Positions 25,109 to 35,663 of a DNA stretch of 64,000 nucleotides are shown here, in pieces; positions within the stretch are counted from its first letter, which is position 1, and every line of letters starts with the position of its first letter. The notes beneath the pieces are model-generated. The model did no database searches. It was not told the DNA's origin and worked only from the letters and a program-made list of their open reading frames with translations. Made by a program: the position numbers and the translations under genes. Origin of the DNA: Alkalibacillus silvisoli (GTDB lineage: Bacteria; Bacillota; Bacilli; Bacillales; Alkalibacillaceae); NCBI RefSeq assembly GCF_039521975.1, contig NZ_BAAACZ010000028.1, positions 1 through 64,000 of the forward strand, in the 5' to 3' direction.

Positions 25109-28100
25109 TTGATCGATGTAAATAGATTTGAATATATGAAAATTGGCTTAGCGGCATCGGAGAAGATTCGTGCGTGGTCGTATGGTGAAGTTAAAAAGCC
25201 TGAGACTATTAACTACCGTACGCTAAAACCAGAAAAAGATGGACTTTTCTGTGAGAGAATTTTTGGACCAACAAAAGACTGGGAGTGCCATTGCGGTAAA
25301 TACAAACGTGTACGCTATAAAGGTATTGTTTGTGATCGTTGTGGTGTTGAGGTAACTAAAGCGAAAGTTCGCCGTGAGCGTATGGGGCACATTGAATTAG
25401 CTGCCCCAATTTCTCACATCTGGTATTTTAAAGGTATTCCAAGTCGTATGGGGTTAGTGCTTGACCTATCACCTCGCGCATTAGAAGAAGTAATTTATTT
25501 TGCGGCTTATATCGTAACAGAGCCAGGTGATACGCCGTTAGAGAAAAAGCAATTATTATCTGAAAAAGAATACCGTGCCTATTATGATAAGTACGGTAAA
25601 TCTTTCAAAGCACAAATGGGCGCAGAAGCAATTCGTAAGTTATTACAAGATGTCGATTTAGAAGGGGAAGTTGCTGATCTAAAAGAAGAGTTAAAAACAG
25701 CCCAAGGTCAGCGTCGTACTCGTGCGATTAAACGTTTAGAGGTATTAGAATCATTCCGTCACTCTGGTAACGACCCAGCTTGGATGATTCTTGATGTGTT
25801 ACCTATTATTCCACCAGAATTAAGGCCGATGGTTCAACTAGATGGTGGGCGTTTTGCAACTTCTGACTTAAACGATTTATACCGTCGTGTGATTAACCGT
25901 AACAATCGACTGAAACGTTTACTTGATTTAGGTGCGCCAACGATTATCGTTCAGAACGAAAAACGTATGCTACAAGAGTCAGTAGACGCACTAATTGATA
26001 ATGGACGTCGTGGTCGACCGGTTACTGGACCAGGAAACCGCCCATTAAAATCTTTATCTCACATGTTAAAAGGTAAGCAAGGTCGTTTCCGCCAAAACCT
26101 ACTTGGTAAACGTGTTGATTATTCTGGTCGTTCTGTAATTGTAGTAGGACCTAACTTGAAGATGTATCAGTGTGGTCTGCCAAAAGAAATGGCCATTGAA
26201 CTATTTAAGCCATTTGTTATGCGCGAGTTAGTTGAGCGTGGATTAGCGCACAATATTAAATCAGCTAAACGTAATATTGAGCGTTTACGCCCAGAAATTT
26301 GGGATGTATTAGAAGACGTTATTAAGGAGCACCCAGTGCTATTAAACCGTGCACCAACACTGCACCGTCTTGGTATTCAGTCGTTTGAGCCTGTGTTAGT
26401 GGAAGGTCGTGCTATTCGTCTTCACCCATTAGTGTGTACAGCATATAACGCAGACTTTGATGGTGACCAAATGGCTGTGCACGTTCCATTATCACCAGAA
26501 GCTCAATCAGAAGCTCGTGTACTAATGTTAGCAGCTCAAAACATTTTGAACCCTAAAGACGGTAAGCCAGTTGTTACGCCGTCGCAGGATATGGTATTAG
26601 GTAACTACTACTTAACGTTAGAACGTCAAGGGGCACTTGGTGAAGGCAGACTATTCTCAACGCCTGCTGAAGCGTTAACTGCTTATGAAAATGGTTATGT
26701 ACATTTACACAGCCGAGTTGGTGTGCAAGCTAGCTCGTTACAAAATCCTAGGTTCACAGAAGAACAAAACAAAAAGGTCTTACTAACAACCGTTGGTAAA
26801 TTGATCTTCAACGAGATTTTACCTAGTTCGTTCCCTTATATAAATGAACCGACATCATCTAACTTAGAAATTGAAACACCAGATCTATATTTTGTTGACC
26901 CTACAGAAGACTTAAAAGAGGTGTATCAATCTCGTGAGTTAGTAGCGCCATTTAAAAAAGGTATATTAGGCGATATTATCTCAGAAGTCTTTAAGTATTA
27001 TAAGCTTTCAGAGACATCTAAGATGCTTGATCGTATGAAAGACTTAGGTTTCAAGTATTCGACGAAAGCTGGTATAACAATTGGTGTATCTGACATCGTT
27101 GTATTAGGTGATAAAGAACGCGTACTAGATGAAGCGCAATCAAAAGTTGACAAAGTGACTAAACAATTCCGTAGAGGTTTAATTACTGAAAGTGAACGTT
27201 ATGACCGCGTAATCGCCATTTGGACTGAGGCTAAAGATGAAATCCAAGATAAACTGATGTTATCTTTAGATACCCTTAACCCAATCTACATGATGAGTGA
27301 CTCTGGTGCGCGTGGTAACGCATCTAACTTTACGCAGCTTGCAGGTATGCGTGGTTTAATGGCTAACCCGTCTGGTAAAATCATTGAACTACCAATTAAA
27401 TCAAGCTTCCGTGAAGGTTTAACAGTATTAGAATACTTCATTTCGACTCACGGTGCGCGTAAAGGTCTAGCCGATACAGCGCTTAAGACAGCTGACTCAG
27501 GTTATCTAACCCGTCGTCTAGTTGATGTTGCACAAGATGTCATTATTCGTGAAGAGGATTGCGGAACAGATCGTGGTATGACAGTTGAAACGTTACGTGA
27601 AGGTAATGAAATCATTGTTCCGTTATACGATCGTTTAGTTGGTCGTACAGCATTTAAGTCAGTTAAGCATCCAGATAAAGAAGAAGTATTAATTCAACGT
27701 AATGAACTGATTACAGAAGATATTGCTAAAGATATCGTTGAATCAGGTGTAGAAGAAGTTGTTATTCGTTCAGTATTCACTTGTAACACGCATCATGGTG
27801 CTTGTAAGAAGTGTTATGGTCGTAATATGGCTACAGGTGACCAAGTGGATGTTGGTGAAGCAGTTGGTATTATTGCAGCGCAATCAATTGGTGAACCAGG
27901 TACACAGCTGACAATGCGTACATTCCACACAGGTGGTGTAGCAGGAGATGACATTACACAAGGTTTACCGCGTATTCAAGAGGTATTCGAAGCTCGTAAC
28001 CCTAAAGGTCAAGCATCAATCAGTGAAATCCATGGTACAGTTAAAGAAATCAATGAATTTAAGGATAAGAAAGAAATTGTTATCCAAGGTGATGTTGAGC

Positions 28101-28723
28101 CAAGGACTTACACAGCTTTATATAACGCGCGAATGAAAGTACAAGAAGGAGACCAAGTAACCCCAGGCCAGCCATTAGTTGAAGGTTCTATTGACCCGAA
28201 AGAACTAATAAATGTTCAAGGATTACAAGGTGTCCAGGAGTACTTATTAAAAGAAGTACAAAAAGTTTACCGTATGCAAGGTGTTGAAATCAGTGATAAG
28301 CACGTTGAAGTTATGGTAAGACAGATGTTACGTAAAGTACGTGTGATTGAAGCTGGCGATACAGAACTGCTTCCAGGTTCATTGATGGACTTCCAGCAGT
28401 TTAAAGAGGCGAACCATGACGTGCTAGTTCAAGGTGGTCAACCAGCTGTTGCGAAACCAATCATCTTAGGTATTACGAAAGCGTCACTTGAAACGGATTC
28501 ATTCTTATCTGCTGCATCATTCCAGGAGACAACACGTGTCTTAACAGATGCTGCGATTAAAGGTAAGTATGATGAGTTGATGGGTCTAAAAGAGAACGTT
28601 ATTATCGGTAAGTTAGTCCCAGCAGGAACGGGTCTAAATCGTTACCGCAATTTACAACCAGTTAAAGACGAACCAGAAGTTGAAGAAGTAAAAGAGGCAG
28701 AAGAGGTTACGACTGAAATATAA
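25109..28723 (+). CDS. rpoC: RNA polymerase beta' subunit
   Basis: A 1204-residue catalytic subunit. Visible are the N-terminal zinc site (CHCGKYKRVRYKG with CDRCG), the lid/rudder region, the active-site NADFDGDQM at about 447-455 with the three magnesium-binding Asp, the second zinc site (CNTHHGACKKCYGRN) and the trigger-loop region GEPGTQLTMRTFHTGG. The frame is open from TTG 25079, but TTG 25109 is preceded by AAGGGAGG 8 bases away and yields MIDVNRFEYMKIGLA, as in the family. Follows rpoB by 48 bases. Confidence 0.98.
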   Translation: MIDVNRFEYMKIGLAASEKIRAWSYGEVKKPETINYRTLKPEKDGLFCERIFGPTKDWECHCGKYKRVRYKGIVCDRCGVEVTKAKVRRERMGHIELAAPISHIWYFKGIPSRMGLVLDLSPRALEEVIYFAAYIVTEPGDTPLEKKQLLSEKEYRAYYDKYGKSFKAQMGAEAIRKLLQDVDLEGEVADLKEELKTAQGQRRTRAIKRLEVLESFRHSGNDPAWMILDVLPIIPPELRPMVQLDGGRFATSDLNDLYRRVINRNNRLKRLLDLGAPTIIVQNEKRMLQESVDALIDNGRRGRPVTGPGNRPLKSLSHMLKGKQGRFRQNLLGKRVDYSGRSVIVVGPNLKMYQCGLPKEMAIELFKPFVMRELVERGLAHNIKSAKRNIERLRPEIWDVLEDVIKEHPVLLNRAPTLHRLGIQSFEPVLVEGRAIRLHPLVCTAYNADFDGDQMAVHVPLSPEAQSEARVLMLAAQNILNPKDGKPVVTPSQDMVLGNYYLTLERQGALGEGRLFSTPAEALTAYENGYVHLHSRVGVQASSLQNPRFTEEQNKKVLLTTVGKLIFNEILPSSFPYINEPTSSNLEIETPDLYFVDPTEDLKEVYQSRELVAPFKKGILGDIISEVFKYYKLSETSKMLDRMKDLGFKYSTKAGITIGVSDIVVLGDKERVLDEAQSKVDKVTKQFRRGLITESERYDRVIAIWTEAKDEIQDKLMLSLDTLNPIYMMSDSGARGNASNFTQLAGMRGLMANPSGKIIELPIKSSFREGLTVLEYFISTHGARKGLADTALKTADSGYLTRRLVDVAQDVIIREEDCGTDRGMTVETLREGNEIIVPLYDRLVGRTAFKSVKHPDKEEVLIQRNELITEDIAKDIVESGVEEVVIRSVFTCNTHHGACKKCYGRNMATGDQVDVGEAVGIIAAQSIGEPGTQLTMRTFHTGGVAGDDITQGLPRIQEVFEARNPKGQASISEIHGTVKEINEFKDKKEIVIQGDVEPRTYTALYNARMKVQEGDQVTPGQPLVEGSIDPKELINVQGLQGVQEYLLKEVQKVYRMQGVEISDKHVEVMVRQMLRKVRVIEAGDTELLPGSLMDFQQFKEANHDVLVQGGQPAVAKPIILGITKASLETDSFLSAASFQETTRVLTDAAIKGKYDELMGLKENVIIGKLVPAGTGLNRYRNLQPVKDEPEVEEVKEAEEVTTEI

Positions 28724-28846
28724 GAGTGGAGAGCACTGTCATACGTGGCGGTGCTCAAACCACTTCATACTTTAGATCAAAACAAAAACAAGTTGATTGC
28801 ACCGATGAACAAAATAAAAGCTCAAATTATTTTATTACAATATTCG

Positions 28847-28873
28847 TTGACATAAATTTGTCTCAGTGATAAT
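28847..28873 (+). promoter_or_regulatory. Promoter of the str operon
   Basis: TTGACA (28847-28852) and a -10 near 28868-28875 (GATAAT with a 15-base spacer, or TAATAT with 17). It lies in the 180-base gap after rpoC and would drive the L7Ae-family gene, rpsL, rpsG and fusA. The preceding part of the gap shows only AT-rich sequence. Confidence 0.7.
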
Positions 28874-28920
28874 ATATCAAAGGTGCTTCATTTAACCTTG
28901 TTACTTTGGAGGATGAAAAG

Positions 28921-29172
28921 ATGTCTTATGAAAAAGTAGCACAGGCACAAAAGCAGTTGAGAATTGGAGCAAAGCAAGTGCTAAAATCCATTAAAAATGG
29001 TGAAGTGCTAGAAGTCGTTATTGCAACTGATGCAGAGCGACATGTAACAGATAAAATCGTTAAACAAGCTGAACAACAAAACGTTCCAGTTTATGAAGTT
29101 GATTCTATGAAAGAATTAGGTCAAGCGACTGGAATCGATGTTGGCGCAGCGACAGTGGCAATCACTAAATAA
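28921..29172 (+). CDS. rplGB: L7Ae-family K-turn RNA-binding protein YbxF
   Basis: An 83-residue protein of the L7Ae/L30e family, which binds kink-turn RNA. The sequence AQKQLRIGAKQVLKSIKNGE leads to the family core VVIATDAE and a C-terminal half with GQATGIDVGAATVAI. B. subtilis YbxF occupies the same position and binds K-turns, but its ribosomal role is unclear. Start at ATG 28921, 7 bases after GGAGGA; an upstream TTG in frame overlaps that site. Confidence 0.92.
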   Translation: MSYEKVAQAQKQLRIGAKQVLKSIKNGEVLEVVIATDAERHVTDKIVKQAEQQNVPVYEVDSMKELGQATGIDVGAATVAITK

Positions 29173-29267
29173 CTTTATATGTGAATAGCATATAATGTTT
29201 CTTTTTTGCCAATTTATGAACCACCTGGATGTGTGGGATTACAAAAGATTGAAAGGAGGAAAATCAA

Positions 29268-29681
29268 ATGCCTACAATTAACCAACTTGTACGTAAAGGT
29301 CGTAAATCTAAAAAAGCAGGTTCAGACGCTCCAGCGTTAAACAAAGGTTATGACTCTCAAAGAAAACGCCAGACAGATAACCCTGCACCTCAAAAGCGTG
29401 GAGTATGTACACGTGTTGCAACAATGACACCGAAGAAGCCAAACTCAGCACTTCGTAAATATGCCCGTGTACGTTTATCAAACCAAATTGAGGTTACAGC
29501 ATATATCCCGGGTATTGGTCACAACCTACAAGAGCACAGTGTTGTACTAATTCGCGGTGGACGTGTTAAGGACTTACCAGGTGTGCGTTACCATATCGTT
29601 CGTGGTGCATTAGACACTGCAGGTGTTGAAGGTCGTATGCAAGGTCGTTCTAAGTACGGTGCAAAGCGACCAAAAAAATAA
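29268..29681 (+). CDS. rpsL: 30S ribosomal protein S12
   Basis: A 137-residue S12, in the decoding centre. The two streptomycin-site loops, TPKKPNSALRKYARV and GGRVKDLPGVRYH, carry their normal lysines, so no streptomycin-resistance change is seen. GAAAGGAGG is well placed before ATG. First ribosomal-protein gene of the str group (rpsL-rpsG-fusA-tuf). Confidence 0.98.
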   Translation: MPTINQLVRKGRKSKKAGSDAPALNKGYDSQRKRQTDNPAPQKRGVCTRVATMTPKKPNSALRKYARVRLSNQIEVTAYIPGIGHNLQEHSVVLIRGGRVKDLPGVRYHIVRGALDTAGVEGRMQGRSKYGAKRPKK

Positions 29682-29718
29682 ACGTTATTTAAAACAACAA
29701 GTGAAGGGAGGATAACCC

Positions 29719-30189
29719 ATGCCACGTAAAGGAGCAGTACCAAAAAGAGATGTACTACCAGATCCAATTCACAACTCAAAGCTAGTTACTCGTTTAATCA
29801 ACCAAATTATGGTTGATGGTAAAAAGGGAACTGCACAAAAGATTCTATATAGCGCATTTGATCTAGTACAAGAGCGTAGCGGTCAAAACCCTATGGATGT
29901 ATTTGAAGAGGCGATGAAAAACGTTATGCCAGTACTTGAAGTTCGTGCTAGACGTGTTGGTGGTTCTAACTACCAAGTACCAGTTGAAGTTCGCCCTGAG
30001 CGTCGTCAAGCATTAGGTCTACGTTTTATCGTAAACTATGCAAGGCTTCGTGGTGAGAAGACAATGGAAGAACGTCTTGCTAATGAAGTTCTAGATGCTG
30101 CAAATAATACAGGTGCAGCGGTGAGACGCCGTGAAGAAATGCACAAGATGGCAGAAGCGAACAAAGCATTCGCTCACTATCGTTGGTAA
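29719..30189 (+). CDS. rpsG: 30S ribosomal protein S7
   Basis: A 156-residue S7, which nucleates assembly of the 16S 3' domain and lines the E site. Recognised by MPRKGAVPKRDVLPDPI, LIVNQIM-type LINQIMVDGKKGTAQKI, VEVRPERRQALGLRF and the C-terminal MAEANKAFAHYRW. Starts 37 bases after rpsL with AGGGAGG before it. In E. coli S7 regulates the str operon; no equivalent site is obvious here. Confidence 0.98.
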   Translation: MPRKGAVPKRDVLPDPIHNSKLVTRLINQIMVDGKKGTAQKILYSAFDLVQERSGQNPMDVFEEAMKNVMPVLEVRARRVGGSNYQVPVEVRPERRQALGLRFIVNYARLRGEKTMEERLANEVLDAANNTGAAVRRREEMHKMAEANKAFAHYRW

Positions 30190-30230
30190 TCAATCTAATT
30201 TAAATTCAAATACAGGAAGGAGAAATTATT

Positions 30231-32309
30231 ATGCCAAGAGAGTTCTCCTTAGACAAGTATCGTAATATCGGCATTATGGCTCACATCGATGCTGGTAAAA
30301 CAACAGCTACTGAACGTATCTTATTTTACACAGGTCGTATTCATAAGCTGGGAGAAACTCACGAAGGTGCTTCCCAAATGGACTGGATGGACCAAGAGCA
30401 AGAGCGTGGTATTACTATCACATCTGCTGCTACTACAGCCCAGTGGAATGACCATCGTATTAATATTATCGATACACCAGGACACGTAGACTTCACTGTA
30501 GAGGTTGAGCGTTCCTTGCGTGTACTAGACGGATCTGTAGCCTTACTTGACGCTCAGTCAGGAGTTGAACCACAAACAGAAACGGTTTGGCGACAAGCTA
30601 CTACTTACGGAGTTCCACGTGTTGTTTTCATTAACAAAATGGATAAAATGGGTGCAGATTACCTATATTCTGTAAGTACTCTTGAAGATCGTCTAGGTGC
30701 TAATGCGCACCCAATTCAGTTACCAATCGGTGCTGAAGATGACTTTAATGGAATTATTGATTTAGTAGAAATGAAAGCTTATTTCTACGGAGATGATTTA
30801 GGTAACAAGATTACATCTGGAGAAATCCCGGATGAGTACAAAGATCAAGCTGAAGAGTATCGTACTCGTCTAGTAGAGGCTATAGCTGAATTAGATGAAG
30901 ATTTAATGGAGAAATACCTAGAGGGAGAAGAGTTCACAACAGATGAATTGAAAAAAGCGATTCGTCGTGCAACATGTGATGTTGAATTCTACCCAGTACT
31001 AGTGGGGTCTGCGTTTAAGAATAAAGGTGTTCAATTACTTCTAAATGCAGTTATTGATTACTTGCCTTCTCCACTAGATGTACCAGCAATTGAAGGTCAT
31101 GTAGCTGGTACAGATGAAAAGGTTATCCGTAATCCAGATGACAAGGAGCCTTTTTCAGCGCTTGCATTTAAAGTTGCAACAGATCCATTTGTCGGTAAAA
31201 TCACATTCTTCCGAGTGTACTCAGGTATTTTAGAGAGTGGTTCATATGTGAAGAACTCTACGAAAGACAAGCGCGAGCGTGTCGGTCGTATCCTACAAAT
31301 GCATGCAAACCACCGAGAAGAAGTTAGTGCTGTATATTCAGGTGATATTGCAGCGGGTGTGGGTCTTAAAGATACAGGTACAGGCGATACACTTTGTGCA
31401 GAGAAGGACAATGTTATTTTAGAGTCAATGGAATTCCCTGACCCAGTTATCGCTGTTGCGATTGAACCGAAGTCAAAAGCGGACCAAGATAAAATGGGTA
31501 TTGCTTTAGGTAAACTTGCTGAAGAAGATCCAACATTCCAAACTGAAACAAACGAAGAGACAGGTCAAACGATCATTCATGGTATGGGTGAGCTTCACCT
31601 AGACATTATCGTAGACCGTCTAAAGCGTGAGTTTAAAGTAGAAGCTAACGTTGGTGCTCCACAAGTTGCTTATCGTGAAACTTTCCGTGCTTCAGCTCAA
31701 GTTGAAGGTAAATTCGTACGTCAGTCTGGTGGTCGTGGTCAATACGGTCACGTTTGGATTGAATTCGAACCAAATGAAGAAGGCGCAGGCTATGAATTCA
31801 TCGATAAAATTGTTGGTGGTGTTGTACCACGTGAATATATCCCAGCTGTAGGGCAAGGGATTAAAGAAACGATGGAAAATGGTGTGCTTGCCGGATATCC
31901 ATTAATCGATGTTAAAGCGACACTTTATGACGGTTCATACCACGATGTAGACTCAAACGAAACAGCGTTCAAAGTAGCTGCATCTATGGCACTTAAAGAA
32001 GCTAAGAATAAATGTCAACCAGTTCTTCTTGAACCAATGATGAAAGTAGAAATTGTTGTCCCTGAAGAGTATATGGGTGATATCATGGGTGATGTTACAT
32101 CACGCCGTGGACGCGTAGAAGGTATGGGCGCACGCGGTAACGCATCAGTTGTAGATGCATTCGTTCCACTTTCAGAGATGTTTGGTTATGCAACAGCACT
32201 TCGTTCAAACACGCAAGGTCGTGGAACTTACACAATGCACTTCAGCCACTACGAAGAAGTTCCTAAATCAATTTCAGAAGAAATTATTAAGAAAAATAGT
32301 GGCCAATAA
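30231..32309 (+). CDS. fusA: Elongation factor G
   Basis: A 692-residue translocase GTPase. G1 is AHIDAGKTT near 17, switch II region DTPGHVDFT near 82, and NKMDKMGAD is G4 near 136. Domains II-V follow, with domain IV containing RETFR and the QSGGRGQYGHV loop and the C-terminal TQGRGTYTMHFSHYEEVP. A typical bacterial EF-G1. AGGAAGGAG precedes the ATG. A hairpin without T tail lies between it and tuf. Confidence 0.98.
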   Translation: MPREFSLDKYRNIGIMAHIDAGKTTATERILFYTGRIHKLGETHEGASQMDWMDQEQERGITITSAATTAQWNDHRINIIDTPGHVDFTVEVERSLRVLDGSVALLDAQSGVEPQTETVWRQATTYGVPRVVFINKMDKMGADYLYSVSTLEDRLGANAHPIQLPIGAEDDFNGIIDLVEMKAYFYGDDLGNKITSGEIPDEYKDQAEEYRTRLVEAIAELDEDLMEKYLEGEEFTTDELKKAIRRATCDVEFYPVLVGSAFKNKGVQLLLNAVIDYLPSPLDVPAIEGHVAGTDEKVIRNPDDKEPFSALAFKVATDPFVGKITFFRVYSGILESGSYVKNSTKDKRERVGRILQMHANHREEVSAVYSGDIAAGVGLKDTGTGDTLCAEKDNVILESMEFPDPVIAVAIEPKSKADQDKMGIALGKLAEEDPTFQTETNEETGQTIIHGMGELHLDIIVDRLKREFKVEANVGAPQVAYRETFRASAQVEGKFVRQSGGRGQYGHVWIEFEPNEEGAGYEFIDKIVGGVVPREYIPAVGQGIKETMENGVLAGYPLIDVKATLYDGSYHDVDSNETAFKVAASMALKEAKNKCQPVLLEPMMKVEIVVPEEYMGDIMGDVTSRRGRVEGMGARGNASVVDAFVPLSEMFGYATALRSNTQGRGTYTMHFSHYEEVPKSISEEIIKKNSGQ

Positions 32310-32351
32310 TTGATTTTTTAACTTAATTTTCGTATAAAGGTATTGTAAGTA

Positions 32352-32384
32352 GTTATCTTTCGGGGTTAAACCTCGAAAGATAAC
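32352..32384 (+). other. Hairpin between fusA and tuf
   Basis: GTTATCTTTCGGGG and CCTCGAAAGATAAC pair over 14 positions with one G-A mismatch and a 5-base loop. No T run follows (CTAACAATATAAA), so it is not a standard intrinsic terminator. It may stabilise or mark processing of the fusA mRNA end, letting tuf accumulate separately. Confidence 0.7.
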
Positions 32385-32432
32385 CTAACAATATAAATAC
32401 ATTAAAACAATTTTTTTAAGGAGGAAATATAA

Positions 32433-33623
<1,191 letters not shown>

Positions 33624-33638
33624 TTAAACAACGTATTA

Positions 33639-33676
33639 TAAAAAACTACCGTGGTAACTGACCTCGGTAGTTTTTT
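33639..33676 (+). terminator. Terminator after tuf
   Basis: AAAAAACTACCG and CGGTAGTTTTTT pair around a 13-base loop and end in T. Closes the str group before the S10 promoter region. Confidence 0.92.
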
Positions 33677-33824
33677 AATTGATCCCTTTACTCCATCAGG
33701 TGTTATCTTTTTGGAATAAATGATAAGTTGCTATCCTATTAAAAGAGATACGCTATTGAAAACGTCAAGACAACTCTATTTTTTGAACTTACAGGCGCTA
33801 TTTTTCTGAATATTATCTTAGGAC

Positions 33825-33853
33825 TTGAAATTTATCGTCTAGGTTTGTATAAT
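33825..33853 (+). promoter_or_regulatory. S10 operon promoter P1
   Basis: TTGAAA (33825-33830), 17-base spacer, TATAAT (33848-33853). Between the tuf terminator and this promoter (33677-33824) I see nothing else. Confidence 0.78.
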
Positions 33854-33889
33854 ATTTGAGTGGCTGCAAATGAAATATAGCGATTTCCC

Positions 33890-33918
33890 TTGAAATAAAA
33901 GAGAGATTTATATATAAT
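33890..33918 (+). promoter_or_regulatory. S10 operon promoter P2
   Basis: TTGAAA (33890-33895), 17-base spacer, TATAAT (33913-33918). Same hexamers and spacing as P1, 65 bases downstream. Flanked by an 8-base inverted repeat, GGCTGCAA (33862-33869) and TTGCAGCC (33927-33934). Confidence 0.78.
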
Positions 33919-33924
33919 GAGTAA

Positions 33925-34050
33925 TGTTGCAGCCCTAACAAGGCGATGAAGTGGAAGGTTGCTGACACACCCGGCCCCTTTGCCATGGCAAGGTGTGGGG
34001 AAATTTCCGCGGAGAATGTCTGTTGAAAAGATAGGCGATAAAGGAGGGAA
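33925..34050 (+). promoter_or_regulatory. Structured S10 leader
   Basis: About 125 bases of unusually GC-rich leader before rpsJ. CACACC (33966-33971) pairs with GGTGTG (33992-33997) around a near-palindromic TTTGCCATGGCAA; GACA (33964-33967) and TGTC (34017-34020) can close an outer helix. Much of it is open in frame with rpsJ, but the true start is downstream, so this is leader RNA. A feedback role is plausible from position; I cannot name the ligand. Confidence 0.6.
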
Positions 34051-34054
34051 AGTA

Positions 34055-34363
34055 ATGGCAAACGAAAAGATTCGTATCAGATTAAAAGCTTATGATCACA
34101 AAATTTTAGATCAATCGGCTGAAAAGATCGTAGAAACGGCAAAGCGTGCTGGAGCAGAGGTTTCTGGTCCAATCCCATTGCCAACTGAGCGCTCTGTTTA
34201 TACAGTCTTACGTGCAACACATAAGTACAAAGATGCTCGTGAACAGTTCGAGATGCGTACACACAAGCGTTTGATTGATATCTTGAGCCCGACTCCACAA
34301 ACAGTGGATTCATTAATGCGTTTAGATTTACCATCTGGCGTAGATATCGAAATTAAATTATAA
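34055..34363 (+). CDS. rpsJ: 30S ribosomal protein S10 (NusE)
   Basis: A 102-residue S10, also NusE in antitermination complexes. Hallmarks are KIRIRLKAYDHKILDQSAEKIV, GPIPLPTERSVYTVLR and THKRLIDILSPTPQTVDSL. The frame is open from 33959, but ATG 34055 follows AAAGGAGGG by 6 bases and starts at the family N-terminus. First gene of the S10-spc-alpha superoperon. Confidence 0.98.
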   Translation: MANEKIRIRLKAYDHKILDQSAEKIVETAKRAGAEVSGPIPLPTERSVYTVLRATHKYKDAREQFEMRTHKRLIDILSPTPQTVDSLMRLDLPSGVDIEIKL

Positions 34364-34384
34364 ATTTTTTAGGAGGTGTAACGG

Positions 34385-35011
34385 ATGGCGCAAGGAATCT
34401 TAGGACGAAAAGTCGGTATGACTCAACTTTTCTCTGAAAATGGAGAGTTAATCCCGGTAACAGTCGTTCAAGCTGAAGGTAATACTGTTCTTCAGAAAAA
34501 GACAGTAGAAAACGATGGGTATGAAGCAGTACAGATTGGTTTTGCAAATCAAAAACCAAACAACACAAACAAAGCAGAAAAAGGTCATGCTGAGAAAGCA
34601 GAAGCTGAACCTAAGCGCTTCGTTCGCGAAGTCCGTGACGCAAACCTTGACGAATATGAAGTAGGTCAAGAGTTAAGCGTTGATATGTTTGAACCTGGAC
34701 AAATGGTAGATGTAACAGGAACTTCAAAAGGTAAAGGTTTCCAAGGTGCAATCAAGAGGCACAATCAAAGCCGTGGACCTGAAACTCATGGTTCCAATTT
34801 CCACCGTGCCCCAGGTGCGATGGGTGTAATTGACCCAATGCGTGTATTCAAAGGTATGAAAGGCCCTGGTCAAATGGGTGGCGAGACTGTCACAATCCAA
34901 AACCTTGAAGTGGTTAAAGTAGACGCTGAAAACAACTTAATCCTTATAAAAGGTAATGTACCAGGCGCAAAAAAATCTTACGTAAAAGTTTCAAGTGCAG
35001 TTAAGGCGTAA
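34385..35011 (+). CDS. rplC: 50S ribosomal protein L3
   Basis: A 208-residue L3 that reaches into the peptidyl-transferase region. The N-terminal QGILGRKVGMTQLF and the central loop GPETHGSNFHRAPG with the glycine-rich MKGPGQMGGETVT are conserved. AGGAGGTG lies 7 bases upstream. The gene follows rpsJ by 21 bases in the canonical order. Confidence 0.98.
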   Translation: MAQGILGRKVGMTQLFSENGELIPVTVVQAEGNTVLQKKTVENDGYEAVQIGFANQKPNNTNKAEKGHAEKAEAEPKRFVREVRDANLDEYEVGQELSVDMFEPGQMVDVTGTSKGKGFQGAIKRHNQSRGPETHGSNFHRAPGAMGVIDPMRVFKGMKGPGQMGGETVTIQNLEVVKVDAENNLILIKGNVPGAKKSYVKVSSAVKA

Positions 35012-35039
35012 CAATTAACTAACGAAGGGAGGATATGTC

Positions 35040-35663
35040 ATGCCTAAAGTAGCACTATACAACCAAGCAGGTTCTCAAGTAGGAGACGCTGAACTTAGAG
35101 AAAGCGTGTTTGGAATTGAGCCTAATGAAAATGTCTTACAAGATGCAGTTGTTATGCAACAATCTAGTAAGCGTCAAGGATCTCATAAAGTTAAAGGTCG
35201 CTCAGAAGTTAGTGGTGGTGGACGTAAGCCGTGGCGCCAAAAAGGTACTGGCCGTGCACGTCAAGGATCAATCCGCTCACCTCAGTGGGTTGGTGGTGGA
35301 ACAGTATTTGGCCCAACACCTCGTAGCTATAGTTACAAGCTACCTAAAAAAGTTCGTCGTTTAGCTTTAGTTTCAGCACTAGCTTCAAAAGTGAAAACTG
35401 AAGACATCTATGTGCTTGATGAATTAAACATCGAAGCACCAAAAACAAAAGAAATCGTTACAATGTTAAACAACTTCAATTTAGAAGGTAAGACGTTAAT
35501 CGTGACTGCTGGCACTAACGAAAATGTTGAGCGTTCTGCTAACAACATTCAAGGTGTTGAAGTATTAACAGTTGATGATATTAACGTATTAGATTTAGTG
35601 AAGCATGACACGCTGCTAATTACTAAAGAAGCAGCTGATCAAGCAGGGGAGGTGCTTGCATAA
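35040..35663 (+). CDS. rplD: 50S ribosomal protein L4
   Basis: A 207-residue L4, with a globular part and a basic loop (GGGRKPWRQKGTGRARQGS near 62-80) that reaches the exit tunnel. In E. coli L4 represses the S10 operon; bacilli lack that exact system. GGGAGG is well placed before the ATG, and the stop overlaps the rplW start (TAATG), coupling the two. Confidence 0.98.
   Translation: MPKVALYNQAGSQVGDAELRESVFGIEPNENVLQDAVVMQQSSKRQGSHKVKGRSEVSGGGRKPWRQKGTGRARQGSIRSPQWVGGGTVFGPTPRSYSYKLPKKVRRLALVSALASKVKTEDIYVLDELNIEAPKTKEIVTMLNNFNLEGKTLIVTAGTNENVERSANNIQGVEVLTVDDINVLDLVKHDTLLITKEAADQAGEVLA

Noticed and set aside
29268..29681. Possible streptomycin-resistance change in S12
   Set aside because: Both lysine loops (TPKKPNS and GGRVKDLPGV) match the sensitive sequence.
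33959..34054. N-terminal extension of S10 by 32 codons
   Set aside because: The frame is open through the leader, but AAAGGAGGG and ATG at 34055 define the normal start and the upstream sequence folds as RNA.
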